DNA from: Didymodactylos carnosus
Lineage: Eukaryota; Rotifera; Eurotatoria; Philodinida; Philodinidae
Length of the DNA: 62,125 bases
Assembly: GCA_905250885.1 (NCBI GenBank)
Contig: CAJNOQ010000224.1
Span: forward strand, 1 to 62,125
Direction of reading: 5' to 3'
Both the position numbers and the translations under genes were made by a program. The notes beneath the pieces are model-generated. The model searched no databases. It worked only from the letters and a program-made list of their open reading frames with translations, and was not told the DNA's origin. This document shows, one piece after another, positions 11,549 to 25,012 of this stretch (position 1 is its first letter; every line of letters begins with the position of its first letter).

Positions 11549-14263
11549 GACTCTTTATTTTGTTTAAACGTAAGAAATAGAATCAAATAAAAAATAAAAA
11601 TAAAATGAACATGAATAGAAATAAATATTAGTAGACTAGAAGTTACATTCAATCACTGTTCGATTTTTTTTTTTTGTCTCTGTTAATTCACTGTAACATA
11701 TCAAAAAACAACAACAACAAAAAAAATTGACGTTGATATAATCTAAAATGAAATAAATTCAAAATAAAACATAAAAATTATAAAGAATCATTCTTACTAC
11801 TCTAAAACTTAATTAACTGTAAAAATAAAAATAAAAAATGATGTTTTCTTTTTTTTATTTTGTTTTGTTTTGTTATAATTTCTTACTAATATTTCTTATA
11901 TAATAATAGGAATGAGTTCATGTCATTGATAAAGTATAATATAATATTATTGTAATGTCACTCTATGTTTTTTAACACTAATCTTTAATACATTTTTACT
12001 ATTATTAGATTAGAAAAGTTTTATAGAAAGAATAGAAGAAGAGCGAGTGAATCATATTCTATATAAGAAAAATAAATAAATAAAATATTTATAAATTTAT
12101 GTTATCTGATAATTATGTTAAAAAATCTTTAAGATTGAACAATTCCATCTTTTACCTCATGTACATAGACTTTTTATTTTATTTTATTTAAAAGTACCGA
12201 TTTAATGGATCGTAAAAGCATTTATGTATATATACATCATTGTTTTGGACAAATATAGAAGGGAGAAGAGTCAATCGATCATGTCACACACTGTTAACTG
12301 TACTTTTTTCCATTTTTTTTTTTTTTTCTTCACGTGTTTTCATCCTTTTCATAAAATAGATATTGTTTTGTTTATTCATATGTACAGTAGAAAGATCATC
12401 TGTACCATAATAGTTCTTACTTGTAGATTAAATACTAATCAAAAGCAGAACAAAAAAATATAGGAAAAAATACAGAACGTGGGATAATAAAGAAGAAGAA
12501 GAAGAAGAAAATAATCTATGGAACAGAACCAAAAGCATGAAAGACGACTATGTATGTTATTTACCTTGAGATGAATAACAATATAAAAAAGAAAAACATT
12601 TCCATAATGCGTTTTTTTTTTTAAAAGTAAAAGAGAAACTACACAATTACTTCTTAATTACAGGACACTGACATACACATCAACACAAAAAATATTATTT
12701 TTTTAATAGAATAAAACATAAATGAGAGAAGAATACAATTATATTTGTCATACAGCTTTTTTCAGTAGTTCAATTCATAATTTTCTCTATTTTATAACTA
12801 AAACAAAATTTTTTTCTTGAAAAATAATACAAATGAAATATGATTGATATATCGTTATATGTTTTATTTGAATGAATTTGACTATAAATTTGAGATATAA
12901 GATACACAATATGTTTCTACTTTAATCTGCGATTAAGAAGTCATTTGTTATCCACATTCTTTTCTAATGTAACTTTCGTTCTATTTACACATAAAATCTA
13001 TAGAAACTCTATACCAATAGTCTTCAAGTATCTCTCTATTTACTATGATAGTTGTTGTAAAATATTCTACAAAATTTACTAAACGTAATTTAGTCGATTT
13101 ATTTGTTTAGCCAAAAAAAAACTTTTAACTAAAAGAGGGGGGGGGGATATGGTAATCACTTATTCTCATTCTTTCTTTATCATCACGCTATTTGAACGAT
13201 CTCTTGAGATTATTTTAATCAAAAATTGTATTTTTGTTTTTTTCTTATTAATAACTCTGTTCAGAATCAAAAATTATCAATTGGGATTCTATTCTTCAAA
13301 TGTGTCTCATTAATTAACTCTAAGATACAAATTTTGTCTATATTTTTGTGAATATGTTGAATTTCAATTGTACAAAAATATCCATTGATTTAATATGGAC
13401 TTACATTGAACTATTTAAAAATATTTCATTTCAATTTCATTTCATGTAAATCTAAGTCATGAGTAAGAAGAGTTTTAAAACGAATAAAGAAAACGTGTCT
13501 ATGTGAATACTCTCACCAATCATATTTTCTCTCTCTCTCTCTCTCCCTCTGTTCTCATTATTTCCCTATATGATAAATACGATACGGTGGTACATCGGTC
13601 ATTCAATTTTAGTCTTTATAAATTTGTTTCTTTTTCTCGTTGTATTTTTCATATTTTTAATGTAAAAAGAAACAAATATTAATAAATCTGAAGAAAAAAA
13701 AAAGAGAAAAAAATTTTTTCAATAGAGAAAAAAACGATTCATTAATAGTACTATGAAATATTTTATTGTAATATACAATTATTTCAAGCTATGAATCTTC
13801 TTGCACAAACAACATATAAAAACACTTTCAAATTCTCCAATGAAAGGAGATGAATGATCATTTCCTTTCATGCACGCCACCCCCACTCCCACTTCCAACG
13901 CTAAAAACTTCATCCATGTAGTTTATATAACATTATCCTTGCTTCTAAAAAGGAAACAAAAAGAAAAAACCTGTATGTAACACATACGTCTATAGAGTCA
14001 AAATTTAAAAATCTACGGTAGAAATGATGAGAATATCGAAGAAAATCAACGAGCTATTCAGTTATTCAATGTGACAGAGTCTTTTTTTACCCTTTTTAAA
14101 AGAACAAAAAACTTATAATCAATCATTAGAGAATGTGTATGATTAAAATGAATGATAATTCGTTGTATTTTCGATATAATTGTAGACAAGAGGAAAAAAA
14201 ATGAGAAAATAAAACAAAACAAAACGTTTTTAGTTACGATAAAATCATTAGATAATTGAATGC

Positions 14264-14271
14264 ACAACAAT

Positions 14272-14302
<31 letters not shown>
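14264..14302 (+). repeat. (CAA)n microsatellite
   Basis: A run of about a dozen CAA/ACA units with one TAA interruption near its start. On the minus strand it creates a poly-Leu ORF artefact. Confidence 0.9.
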
Positions 14303-14799
14303 GTTTGTCTGTTAATATTCCATGTGGTGCGTAATAAAAATAAAAATAAAAAGTCGAACCATATGTTCAAGACGACAGAAGATTATCATGTGAATGTTGG
14401 CCGTATCGTTTTTTTTTCTATTGTATTTTTCAAACAAAAATAATCCATAAGAGAAGGATAGAACATTGTCTTTTAAACTAGAATGAGTAAAAAAAACAAC
14501 AAAAAAAACAACGAAAACAAGAGAATTATGTGATTTTTCTTTAAAAATATTTGCGCATGATAAAGTAGAAACAAATGTAGTGTAACATAATTTGCAAATT
14601 AAATAATGACAATAGATTTCTCAAAGTTGATTCAATTTCAAGCAATTAAAATATACCAAAATAAATAATATCACAACAATCAGAAAGCAGAGAGTTAAAT
14701 TAATAATTAATAGTAAATATTATTTTACATTTTGATAAGAAAAGAAATTTTTTTCATACAAACTGATATATTAAAATTTTATATAAAATAATATAGAGA

Positions 14800-15140
14800 A
14801 ATAGAAATTTTAAAACCAATGCGGCTATCATATTAAGAATTTTAATAAAAAGTTCTTTTCTCTCTCTCCTTGTCATGCACATGGATTTTCATCCTTTTTT
14901 GTGATGTGTGTGCCTGGATTAGAAAAACACTAGATAATACAATCAGTTACTGATTGTAACTTTATGTAACATCCTGTACGAGGAGAATGCTTGAAAATGA
15001 CCGTATTAATAGGTCGAAATATCGAATTATAATTTTAATGTTTTAGTTTTAATTGTTTAATTTTTATTTTTTATTATTTGATTAAAACTTTTTATTAAAA
15101 TTCTTAATATGATAGCCGCATTGATTTTAAAATTTCTATT
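14800..15140. mobile_element. MITE with about 50-bp terminal inverted repeats
   Basis: 14800-14852 and 15088-15140 are reverse complements with about one mismatch. The core is GCGGCTATCATATTAAGAAT on the left and its complement on the right. The 235-bp centre is non-coding. The family was not identified. No clean target duplication abuts the ends, although AATATAGAGAAAT occurs on both sides (14790-14802 and 15176-15188). Confidence 0.8.
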
Positions 15141-16290
15141 CTTAACTTTGCCCATAAACTCGAAAAACGTTATTTAATATAGAGAAATGATTATACAATA
15201 TCTTTAACTAAATTAACACATTCAGAATTAATAATATAGTCTATTTATTCGTTGTACAGTTGAATAACTTGCTTCTGTTATTGTTGTTGATTTAAAAACT
15301 TCTTATTTTCTGTTAGGTCAAAAAATATATTTCTATATATTTATATATATATATATATTATACATTGATGTTTTCTCTTCTGTTCTTTACCAGCTGTTGC
15401 AGCTGTCAAAAAAGAAAATATAATTTGTGGAAATTTCATATGAAGTAATTGCATAGAACGGAAGTTTTGAAAAATAAATGTTTCACATAAAACTTGTCTT
15501 AAGTTACCGCCCATTACAAATCGATTGTGTTTTTTTTCTTGTCCTGTGGCATATCTCCGCTTATTGTCTTGTAAAAATGTCAAAAAAAAAAGTTTTTTTT
15601 TTTTTTTTTTTTTGGAAACATATAACAGCTTGAACCCTTAATCTGTAGTAAACAAATGTGATGAAACGTCTGTTTTATTAAAATTTCCCATTCTATGAAA
15701 TATCTTAAAGCTAGAAAAATATACGTTTTGCTAATACAAAAGGAAATGAATGGATTAGACTCTGTTTAACTTAAACAAAATTGCATGTCATGACTTTTAT
15801 TCATTCTTCATTAATATAATGACTATATTCAAAGATTACATATTATTTAAACTTCAAAGTTTAAATATTATTATCAATGATATTCATTTAACGATTTATG
15901 TACAAGAATGCCACTTTCAAAAATAAAAGAAGAACAATAATGATGAAAATGTGAAATTCTCTATTATACACACCACATTCTGATATTAATTTGACCCTTA
16001 AGGAAAGAAGAATATTGGCTGCATCTTACCATATGTCGGTTATGGTTGACATGTTTTTCAGTATTAATACAAAATGGTATCATATTTAAATCTACTTATC
16101 AATAGATTTTGTTTCAATTTCATATTAATATTATCATACAGAAAAGTTTCTGATCATTTCAATGATAAACGAAATTCATTTAACCTGATCTAATATGGCA
16201 CTGCTATTATTATCTATGAACGACTAATCAGCGAACAACACTAGAATAAAATATGACATTACAATTACCGAACGTTGAAGTGAAACACAG

Positions 16291-16657
16291 TAGGGATGTG
16301 TTACAAGTTTGCATCAAAGATCGCATGTTTTCATTATTCAAAACTCACAAGCTCTATCGAGCTTTTGAATCAGATTTAACTAGTTTCCTCTGCTCTATCC
16401 AAAACGAATGCTAGGATTGGTCAAGGTCATTAAAAAAGTACCGGACTTGGCAAAAGTTGACCTTTATTTGTATTTTTTAACAGGCTTTACCCAGCTCGGC
16501 ACTCTTTTTATTGACCTTGACCAGTCCTAGCATTCGTTTTGAATAGAGCAGAGAACACTGGTTAAATCTGATCCAAAAGCTCGGTAGAACTTGTAGGTTT
16601 TGAATAATAAAAACATACAATCTTTGATGCAAGGTTCCACAGTTTGTAACATCCCTA
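16291..16657. mobile_element. Foldback element with arms of about 160 bp
   Basis: The left end is TAGGGATGTGTTACAA and the right end TTTGTAACATCCCTA. The arms stay complementary inward, for example TGCTCTATCCAAAACGAATG against CATTCGTTTTGAATAGAGCA, up to a central spacer of about 50 bp. Non-coding. Confidence 0.8.
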
Positions 16658-18080
16658 AAATGGAGGCCTAAAAAAATGTGTTTTCTGTTAAAAGTATTAA
16701 CGCTAGAATCATATCACTCAAATTATAATGTTCCATCGTTTAGAATCGAGATTGAATCGAAAATTTACAAAAAAACGAATGAATTTTTTGAAAATTCTTT
16801 GCTTGAAGATTTTCAAGCACGTTTAATGCAGATATTTTGTTGTCTATAAGTCTAAACTAATTCAACTTCATACAGAAGTTTTCTAGAAATCCTAAAGACG
16901 TCGTCAATGAGCTGAACAACAAGTTCTTTACAAATTATTTTACTGCAAAGAATGTTTTCACATCACATCTATATGTATTCTTCTCATTTGAAGTATTCGA
17001 TTGACATTTCAAATATTCTTAGTCTATTTTCTGATTTTGTAACAGCTTCTGTTATAATAACGTCTACTATTTGCTTTAACACCGATAAGTTTGCTGAGTG
17101 CACTCGAAAAAAATCAGCTTACATTTTTTCCATCGTCTGGATGACAACGACTCATTTCAAAACTTTATAGAAAAAAGAGTTGTTTGTCTCTTTTGTTCAT
17201 GATTTACTAGTTGTAAATACAGAAGAGAAATTTATGAATTATTAGTTTTATTGCACGATGATATCTGATGGAGTTCTGCGATTATAATACACTGCTACTA
17301 TATTGTTGTTTGCTCAAATTTTTTGTGAAAATTTGCTCCGCTAAGAATCATCGAATATATGGAGAACTTTGCAAATTAACTTCAATTAACTTTTATTTCA
17401 TGTGTATCGTTTTTCTAAACATTTTGTTATTACTCATTCGACGTGTCTATAAAGCTAAATTTTAACTGCAGAATATACAAGAAAAGCAAAATAATCATCA
17501 TCTTTATTTACTTACACGTATTAAGAGAGGAAGACAACAATAAGTGTGTATCTATGATATATCTTAACATTTTAGGTTAAGGATATCTTCAATCGAATAT
17601 TTGATTGCATAACTTAAATAAAATTGTATAAAAAAAAGTAGACAAAATTGCAAGAATGAGAAACGTGATGTGCAGACAATATTAAAAATTCGGGTTTAAA
17701 AGACCTTCAAAAGATAACGGTAGTCTTATTAATAAAAAATAAATAATTTAGTTTTAAAAGATAACGGAGTAAAAAACATCTGAAAAGATCACGGTGTGTC
17801 ATATCGATGGTAATACCCTAACAACGGCCTGGCTAGTGAGATGTTGATGAAAAACAAAAAATATTTGTCATATGATAAGAAGTACAAAGTATGAGATCTA
17901 AGAAACTGAAAATGACTATCTATTTTGATAAACATTCTATAGACATGCACACACTCTGACACTTCATTCCGCATGTTGATATATTCAAAAATTCTAAATA
18001 AAATAAATGTCTAGAACTTGGATCCATTAAGAAATTATGTAAAATTAACGTATAAATGTAGACCATACAAGACATATCTT

Positions 18081-18544
18081 GTTACAGTGCAAATTAAAAT
18101 TTCAATTTCTACTAGTGGAAAATGAAATGCAGATGCCTGTACATGAAGTGAAGCATGTATTCTCCATAAACAAAGTTTTGAACTGCAAGATCGAGCTTAC
18201 AGGCTTCCAGAACTGGATAAGAATTTCCGAGAGTATTGCAAGATGTGAGAGTGAGTGGCAAAATAATATCCCAAGCGATATGGTCTGATACATTCGTATA
18301 TCTAGGCTTCGTACATTATGTTGTTTTGCCACTCACTCTCACATCTTAGAATGCTCTCGGATGTTCTCATCTAGTTCTAGAAGTCTGTAAGCTCGATCTT
18401 GCAGTTCAAAACTTTATTTATGGAGAATACATGCTTCAGTTCATGTGTAGGCATCTGCATTTCATTTTCCACTAGCAGAGATTAAAATTTTAATCTCCAC
18501 TAATGAAATTTAAAATTTCACTAAATTTTAATTTGCACTGTAAC
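18081..18544. mobile_element. Foldback element with GTTACAGTGC ends
   Basis: The ends are GTTACAGTGCAAATTAAAAT at 18081-18100 and its complement ending at 18544. The arms pair over about 200 bp, including matches such as GATCGAGCTTACAG with CTGTAAGCTCGATC and TGTGAGAGTGAGTGGCAAAA with its complement. The centre is about 40 bp. Two 60-80-residue ORFs across the arms are artefacts of the repeat. Confidence 0.8.
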
Positions 18545-19128
18545 ACATCCATTATATAACATGCAATTATAAGTGAGATAACAAACGAACGACAATGATA
18601 CCGAAAACGATATTTTACAATCGAGAAAGCGTGATCATACACAACGACAAGCAATACAACGGACACATTTAGCAATTTGTGTTAATATAAAAACTTACTT
18701 CGGAGTTGGATTGTCTGCCATCTAAATTTGGCATGCATTGGTGATCGATCATCTAACTATCAGCACAATCTCAGAACAAGTTAAAAGTTTTATACATTGA
18801 AATATGATTACATCATTTACTTTCAATAACTACATACACTTTGTTATTTATATTTACAATGCACTTTTGTTCTGTCGATAATTTAGTTTTGATAAATGTG
18901 AAAAATATCTTATTTTCAAAAGTTAAAGATGTTATAACCATGAAGAAATGAGATGTATGGAATTTATGAATATTTGTAAACTTTCTAAAATGATAATAGT
19001 AAAACTGACAATAGTCTAGTAGTATAAAATAAATTAGATAATAATCATCATGAGCAAATGAAAATAACTAAAAACAAAATATAAATATAAATATAATGAT
19101 GTAATTTATATACGTAAATTGTTTAATT

Positions 19129-19335
19129 ATGCCTCCATTGTCAAGAATAAAAGTTTTCTTGATTGTGTTAGTTGTGTTTTCAGGTAAATTAGACATATTT
19201 TTGAAGAATATTAATAATCATGAATTGAACATGATGATTAATGTTACTCGTCAGTTAAATTAATGACGTAAACCTTTCATGTCAGGTTACACTCGACTAG
19301 AGTTATGCAGATTAACTTTCTCCTGTCCTGTATGA
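19129..19335 (+). CDS. Candidate two-exon mini-gene for a short secreted peptide (doubtful)
   Basis: Exon 19129-19183 begins with ATG and encodes MPPLSRIKVFLIVLVVFS, which looks like a signal peptide. A GTAAAT donor follows. An acceptor at 19284-19285 leads to exon 19286-19335, ending in TGA, and the phases fit. The predicted mature part (GYTRLELCRLTFSCPV) has two Cys in a C-x5-C spacing. There is no dibasic processing site and the second exon could instead splice onward at a GTATGA. I recognise no family. A start with a signal peptide is plausible; the whole gene is uncertain. Confidence 0.22.
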
Positions 19336-22300
19336 CAAGACACATACTAAGATTATATCTTGTCCCATATAGCTCTCTACACACCACTGATTGAAATTTT
19401 TACAAAGTTTAGCAATTTTACAAATGAATAGGCACCATGAGAACATCTTGTAATGAATGAGAAAATAAGAAGTCTCATATATTTTATCTCGGATAAGGTT
19501 ACAAATAGGAATTAAATTAGAAAATTTACCGCTTTAGTGTGTTAAATCAATAGAAAAAAAAAAAGTCAGTCGAAATAAAATGAAAACTCCAACAAATAAT
19601 TGTTTCAATTAGTCGAGATTCTGATCTCAAAATAGATTACTATTCTCAGGTATATATATATATTGATAAACTTCCCGTAAAAAAGAATATGATTAAGTGC
19701 ATCTATTTACTTACTTTCCGAATGAGAATAAAAATTAGTTAGAAAAAAGTTTAACACACATAATAATCAGAGAAATGATCTCAATACGATAAAGAAAAAT
19801 GAATAGTTGATAATAGAAATTAGAAGCGGGTAGCCGTATACTGTATCATTAATATTTAATGAAGAAAATTATTACCAATCCATTGTTGAAAAAAAAAAAC
19901 ATTCAAGTTCAGTAATGTATATAATTTGAAAAACAAAAATAAAAAAATAGATGATTATTTGAAATTCTTCTATTCAAATGTATGAGTAATACAATAGTAA
20001 ACACTACAATATTCTAGTAGTAACTAATTATATATTTAATTAAATGATAATAAAAATAAATGAAATGAAATTATGAAATAACTAGCACAACAGTTAGTAT
20101 AGTACAAAATCTTTTTTTTATTCATTCAAACATTGTACTATCAAATAAGTAATAGGCACTTATATAATCCATTATTCATTAAAAAAGAGAAAAAAAAGAT
20201 GAAGACTTCTTTTAAGCATGCTTTTTATCTCTACCGTATAATCGTGCAAAAAACAATGTTCTTAAGAATTTTAAATTGTTTTGTTCAAATATGATGGAGA
20301 CGAGAGTAATGTTAAGTGAATGAATGAAGAGTGTATTTTAAGAAAATCGTACGTTTTTTCTTCAAATTCGTGACTTATATTTTATCTAAATCTATGTAAG
20401 AGAATATTATAATCATTTCTTTCTAGTTAATATCGTGTCCTCTTTTCTCTTTTCAAGTTGCTTCTATTTCACTTCAAATAAGAAAAAAATTATTCTTCAT
20501 TACACTTATATTTTCTATAATCTCAAGTCAACTTTATCACATACTGGTTTAAATAATTTACAAATACTCGGAAGTTTTTTATTTTTTATTCAGTATTATT
20601 ATGGAAATAATAACATGTTTTCGTAATATAAATGAGTATATCATGTGCATAATAATGAAGAGTAAGCTAAAAATCAATCTAGAATGAAATAAAAAAACAT
20701 TACCTATAAATACGTTAAAAAATAAAATTAATATCTTCAAGAGATAAACAGTTCGATCATGTGTCAGCAGATATTTAAACATCAGATAGTATTTTTGCTT
20801 CAGAACTTGAGTTTGAATTTAGTATATACTAAACATTACACGAAGTATATTAGAGATGAAATTCAAGAAGTGTTTAGTGAAGAGATTAAACAATATCTAA
20901 TTCTATGAGCACGAGATGTTAAACTGCTTATTGTTAAATATAAAATGTTGTATGCAATCATTACTGTGAAAGACCATACATTCCAGGTCTACCCAATGGA
21001 AGATCAGGAAAGCGCATTACGACCTTCTGCCGTAACGAAAACAATTACAAGACTTTCTTTGATCAATTATTAAATTTTACTTTTTCATAATAGTAAAAAT
21101 AGCGGACTAATTCCTACTTTTGTAATGTATACCTTACAGTGGTAAGGACAAAATGTGGTCAAACTACATTTTAACATAGAGAGTATATTAATAATAATAA
21201 AGCCTTATTCAATTCAAAAATAATAATAAAAATACAACGCCTTCTACGTATATTATGACCTAGGTGAACGAGTACGATATCATTAATGACAGATTAATAT
21301 TCCGTGAACATCACATTGACAGATCATTTCCACCGTTCATACCGCTTTTAGACAGTTCTCATGTTATAGAACAACGAACACTTGACCGTTAACACACTGT
21401 TTATTGAAATACGCCTATTTTTGATTAATTTCTCCAAAAATATTGTTTTTACCCCTTTTCACTATTTTATTTGTTGGTTCTTGATACCATTCCTAAGCTA
21501 CCGGTACTATCTCTAGAAAACAAGGTCAAGTATGAGTGTCACTTGCTCCAACAAGTTTTGTTGAAAGAAATGGTATGATGGTAAAACAGAAAAGTAAATA
21601 ATTTGTTAACAAAACGGTGCTTACTAACTGATCGTGTTTTTTGCCGTCAGTTAACGATATAAAACGGGCAAACAACGGTTCGCTAACAGTGATACAAATA
21701 AAAAACGAGAACTGTACCGTTAACCAACCGTGTTTAAAACGTTCACTGACGATAAGAAAAGGATCAGTTAACGGTTCGCAACGGACAGTTATGAATCATT
21801 TGGAAGATTGTTTTTCTCTATTCCTAATTGACTTTATTATTGAATACAGGTCTTAGTTTATATCTTTAGTAATCTACGATACAATTATCACAGACTCGCT
21901 CACTCAAACACACGCGTCAGTTATGGTATTTAAATGTGCCTTCGTTGCAGAGGCATTGCCAAAAGCAAAAGGGTTTTGAAAATTAGGAGTAAACCTAGGA
22001 AAATTTGACGTGCCTATTGGAACTTTTTTTTGTAGGGCAATGAATCAATTTTTCTTTAACTTTCTCTGTAAAATCTATAAAAATAACAAGGTTCATAGAA
22101 AACCGAAAGAAAATAAAAAATCACTATAAAAAGAAAAGAAAATAGGAAATTATTGATTGAATCGTTATTTTCCTTATTTTATTAAAATTCATTTTCTTCT
22201 TTAGATAGATGTTAGTTTCTTAAAATTAAAAATTCATTTACACCTACAAAAATCTACTAACAACATCATATCATCTTGCACATGCATTCGTTAAAATAAA

Positions 22301-25012
22301 TTATAAAGAACTCGCGTATTCTTTTTACAAACAACTGATCAAATAGAAGAAAAACATAGATGGATATAGATTGAATATGATACCAAAATGAAGGAAAACA
22401 AATATAATTGTAATAGCACGCGAAATCTATCATTTGAAACGGCCAAAATATAACATCATAACTCAATAGAAAACCGTGGTAGCAAAAGTTGACAGTAAAA
22501 ATGTTTGACGTTCCCTTTCTCTGATGTCATAACAAAGACGTTGAAATCAATAGGAAAAATGTAGTATTATTGGAAAATAAAATTTTTACTATGTGCGCAA
22601 TTTGTATGTATATGTCACAGTTGAATTTAAACTTTAGACTGATTCAAAATCCGAACAACATTATATTGTTTAAATAGCGATCTGAACATTGGTAATATCA
22701 GTGCCAAAGGAGGGGGGCGTACTTGATCAGAAAACGGCCCCTCATTTTTTTTGCGTTATTTTGACTGGACTTTTGTCGAAAAGACATTTGCATACATTGC
22801 CCAGTTGTTCTTATGGAAAATAAGCTCAAAATATGTTTTTAACGTTGATTATTTTGAGATTCCATCAGAAGCCGTCGTTGTTAGAAAAAATAATATTTTT
22901 GAAAAATTCGGCATAGGTTTCACACAAACCTTGATAAGAAAAAATAACCAGTGAAAAACTGAATAAAATACTCTATGAACAATCCTTATACATCGTTTCA
23001 ATAGGAAGAAATTATTTTTACCAGAGACAAACTGACCTAAAAGGCGGTGTCACAGATGTTCAAGTACTTTTCTCGCCATATGTAAATGAGGATGCAATTT
23101 GTATTTGATATAGAAAAATAGCCAATGAAAAACTGAATAAAATGGTATATGAACCATAGTTATACCATATTACTAAGGAGAAATGGTTTATTTTCAAGCA
23201 TTCCCTATCTAGTGACCATTCCTGAGTGATCATATTTTCCCATAAGCAAGAGAGGATGCAACTGGTCTTTAGTATAGAAAAATAGCTCTTGAAAAGCTCT
23301 ACAATATTTTGAGTAAACAAACTCTACATACCATTGACTCAGTTCATTATAATTCAAATACGAGAAAAATCAATGAAATGCACTCATATTTTGCAGTTTT
23401 CACTATCAAATTTCAATTTTTTCTCAAAACCAACATCATATTTGGCATCACCGTTAAAAAACTGCATTAAACAATCTGTCTTTCGAAATTTTTAGATAAC
23501 TTTGGGGCAATGCCCGCCCACTAATAAAAAGGTTTGAAAAATTTATTGGATTTCGGACTCGGTACCTTCCCGGACTCATCCAGTCTTGATAATAATCAGG
23601 TAGAGAAAGAGACAGTTTGAAAACGAGTACTTCCATCACATTATCGTAGTATTACAAAGAGATTATCAAACTGACTTTATAGTGTAATATTTCAATATCG
23701 ACTATGATCACATGTAAAATAAATACATACAGACTTGAATCTGAACATGGTCAGAATTCTAAAACTGGCATGTATTCCCTTGACTTTAGTCTAGGATCTT
23801 GCAAAATGGTTCTTAGATATTCTATAGACAAGCCAATCACAAGAGAGAAAAATAGACAACTCTTAAAGATAATGTTCAGAGAGATGACCTGAAATATCTA
23901 CTGATGAAAACAGAAAAAGCCAAAAAGCAAGTTCTTTCTATAATCCAGAGAGAGATGTCGCCAGAAATCAGTCAATTTTCATAACAAGAATAAAATCATC
24001 TATGAGTAATAAAACTTCAGACAGAAGATAGATAGTCTGTCACAGCGAATCGATCAGAAATAGTTGGAGCTCTGTTAGACGGTTCAGAGGATGTCCCGAA
24101 AACGTTTTAGCTTTATACCACACTGGACACTTTTTCCGTATAGTAGGATCAAAGAAGTACGCAACATTTCTGAGTTATTCTACTATTTTTAAACTTACAT
24201 TAGATGAGGAACCTTACATATCAGATCAGTGAAAAATTCACAACATACTTTAGATAGCGAACGCTGACCGAAGGGAGGCGTAAACTTATTTTGGATTCAA
24301 AAGTCATAGACGGCCTTTCGCCGATATTAATTCCTAAAGTCAAGGGATAGAGCGACTGCAGACGAGCGTTATCTTGTAAGGAAATGGGGTCTAAAAACTT
24401 AATTGTTTGTTTGTCCGCAAAACATGGAAAACTAGCCGAAAATTAATCTATGGGCTAACCAAACAGAAGAGGCAAAAATGGAAAAAATGTCGATGTAAAA
24501 CTGATAGAATTAGATTATCTGAAAAAAGAGTATACTCTAATAGATAGTTGTTTTGCCAGATGTCCTCCCCGCTCAGTACGAAACAAGCATCCATGGATTA
24601 TATATACTTTCGAACATTTTGATCCATCAATCTTTTCTAGTACTCATATGACTTGATTTCAACATAGATCAACAAATTCTAGTTTCACAACTTCATGTAA
24701 ACCTTTATCAACGACTGGTATGTAAATGATTCATTACTCGACAGAACAAAATGGATATAATTTTTTTTCTGTTCGTTTTTTAATTAAGATCAATTTTTTA
24801 AATGAGCCGTTTCAACAAACAAAACAGAAAAAACAAAGAAATAAAAGACAACAACGATCTTATTTAGAGTAAACAATCAGAAAAAAAACAACAACAACAA
24901 CAAAATGATGTAAATACTTTTTTAAAATGAAAAACAAACAAATCTTCTTACATTTGAGGAAGCATTTTCAAAGAAAGGAAATTCGAAGCACAGATCATGA
25001 ACAAACTGGTCA
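19336..25012. other. Gene-poor region downstream of SEC63
   Basis: No exon with conserved coding content was found. Notable contents are a patch rich in GTTAACGG-like words at 21386-21790 and a divergent tandem repeat at 22938-23330. The rest is A/T-rich with short chance ORFs. The 3' end of the minus-strand SEC63 gene faces this region, so part of 24700-25012 is probably its 3' UTR. Confidence 0.45.
22938..23330 (+). repeat. Divergent tandem repeat, unit about 165-175 bp
   Basis: The phrase AAAAATAACCAGTGAAAAAC recurs, with changes, near 22940, 23110 and 23275. The phrase GAGGATGCAAYTKG recurs near 23088 and 23251. Unit spacing is 163-174 bp. Two to three diverged copies are present. Satellite relic or partial duplication. 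Confidence 0.6.

Larger units (their letters stand above)
11549..19128. other. Large AT-rich region upstream of the NHE gene
   Basis: No convincing coding exon was found on either strand. The region holds the presumed promoter and 5' UTR of the minus-strand NHE gene near 11549-12000. It also holds simple repeats: GAA units near 12490, a G10 run at 13137-13146, CT repeats at 13528-13550, CAA repeats at 14264-14302, TA repeats near 15335 and a long T run near 15590-15614. Three inverted-repeat elements are listed separately. Most remaining ORFs are short and of low complexity. Confidence 0.5.

Noticed and set aside
14058..14300. Minus-strand ORF beginning with a run of Leu
   Set aside because: It is the translation of the CAA microsatellite.
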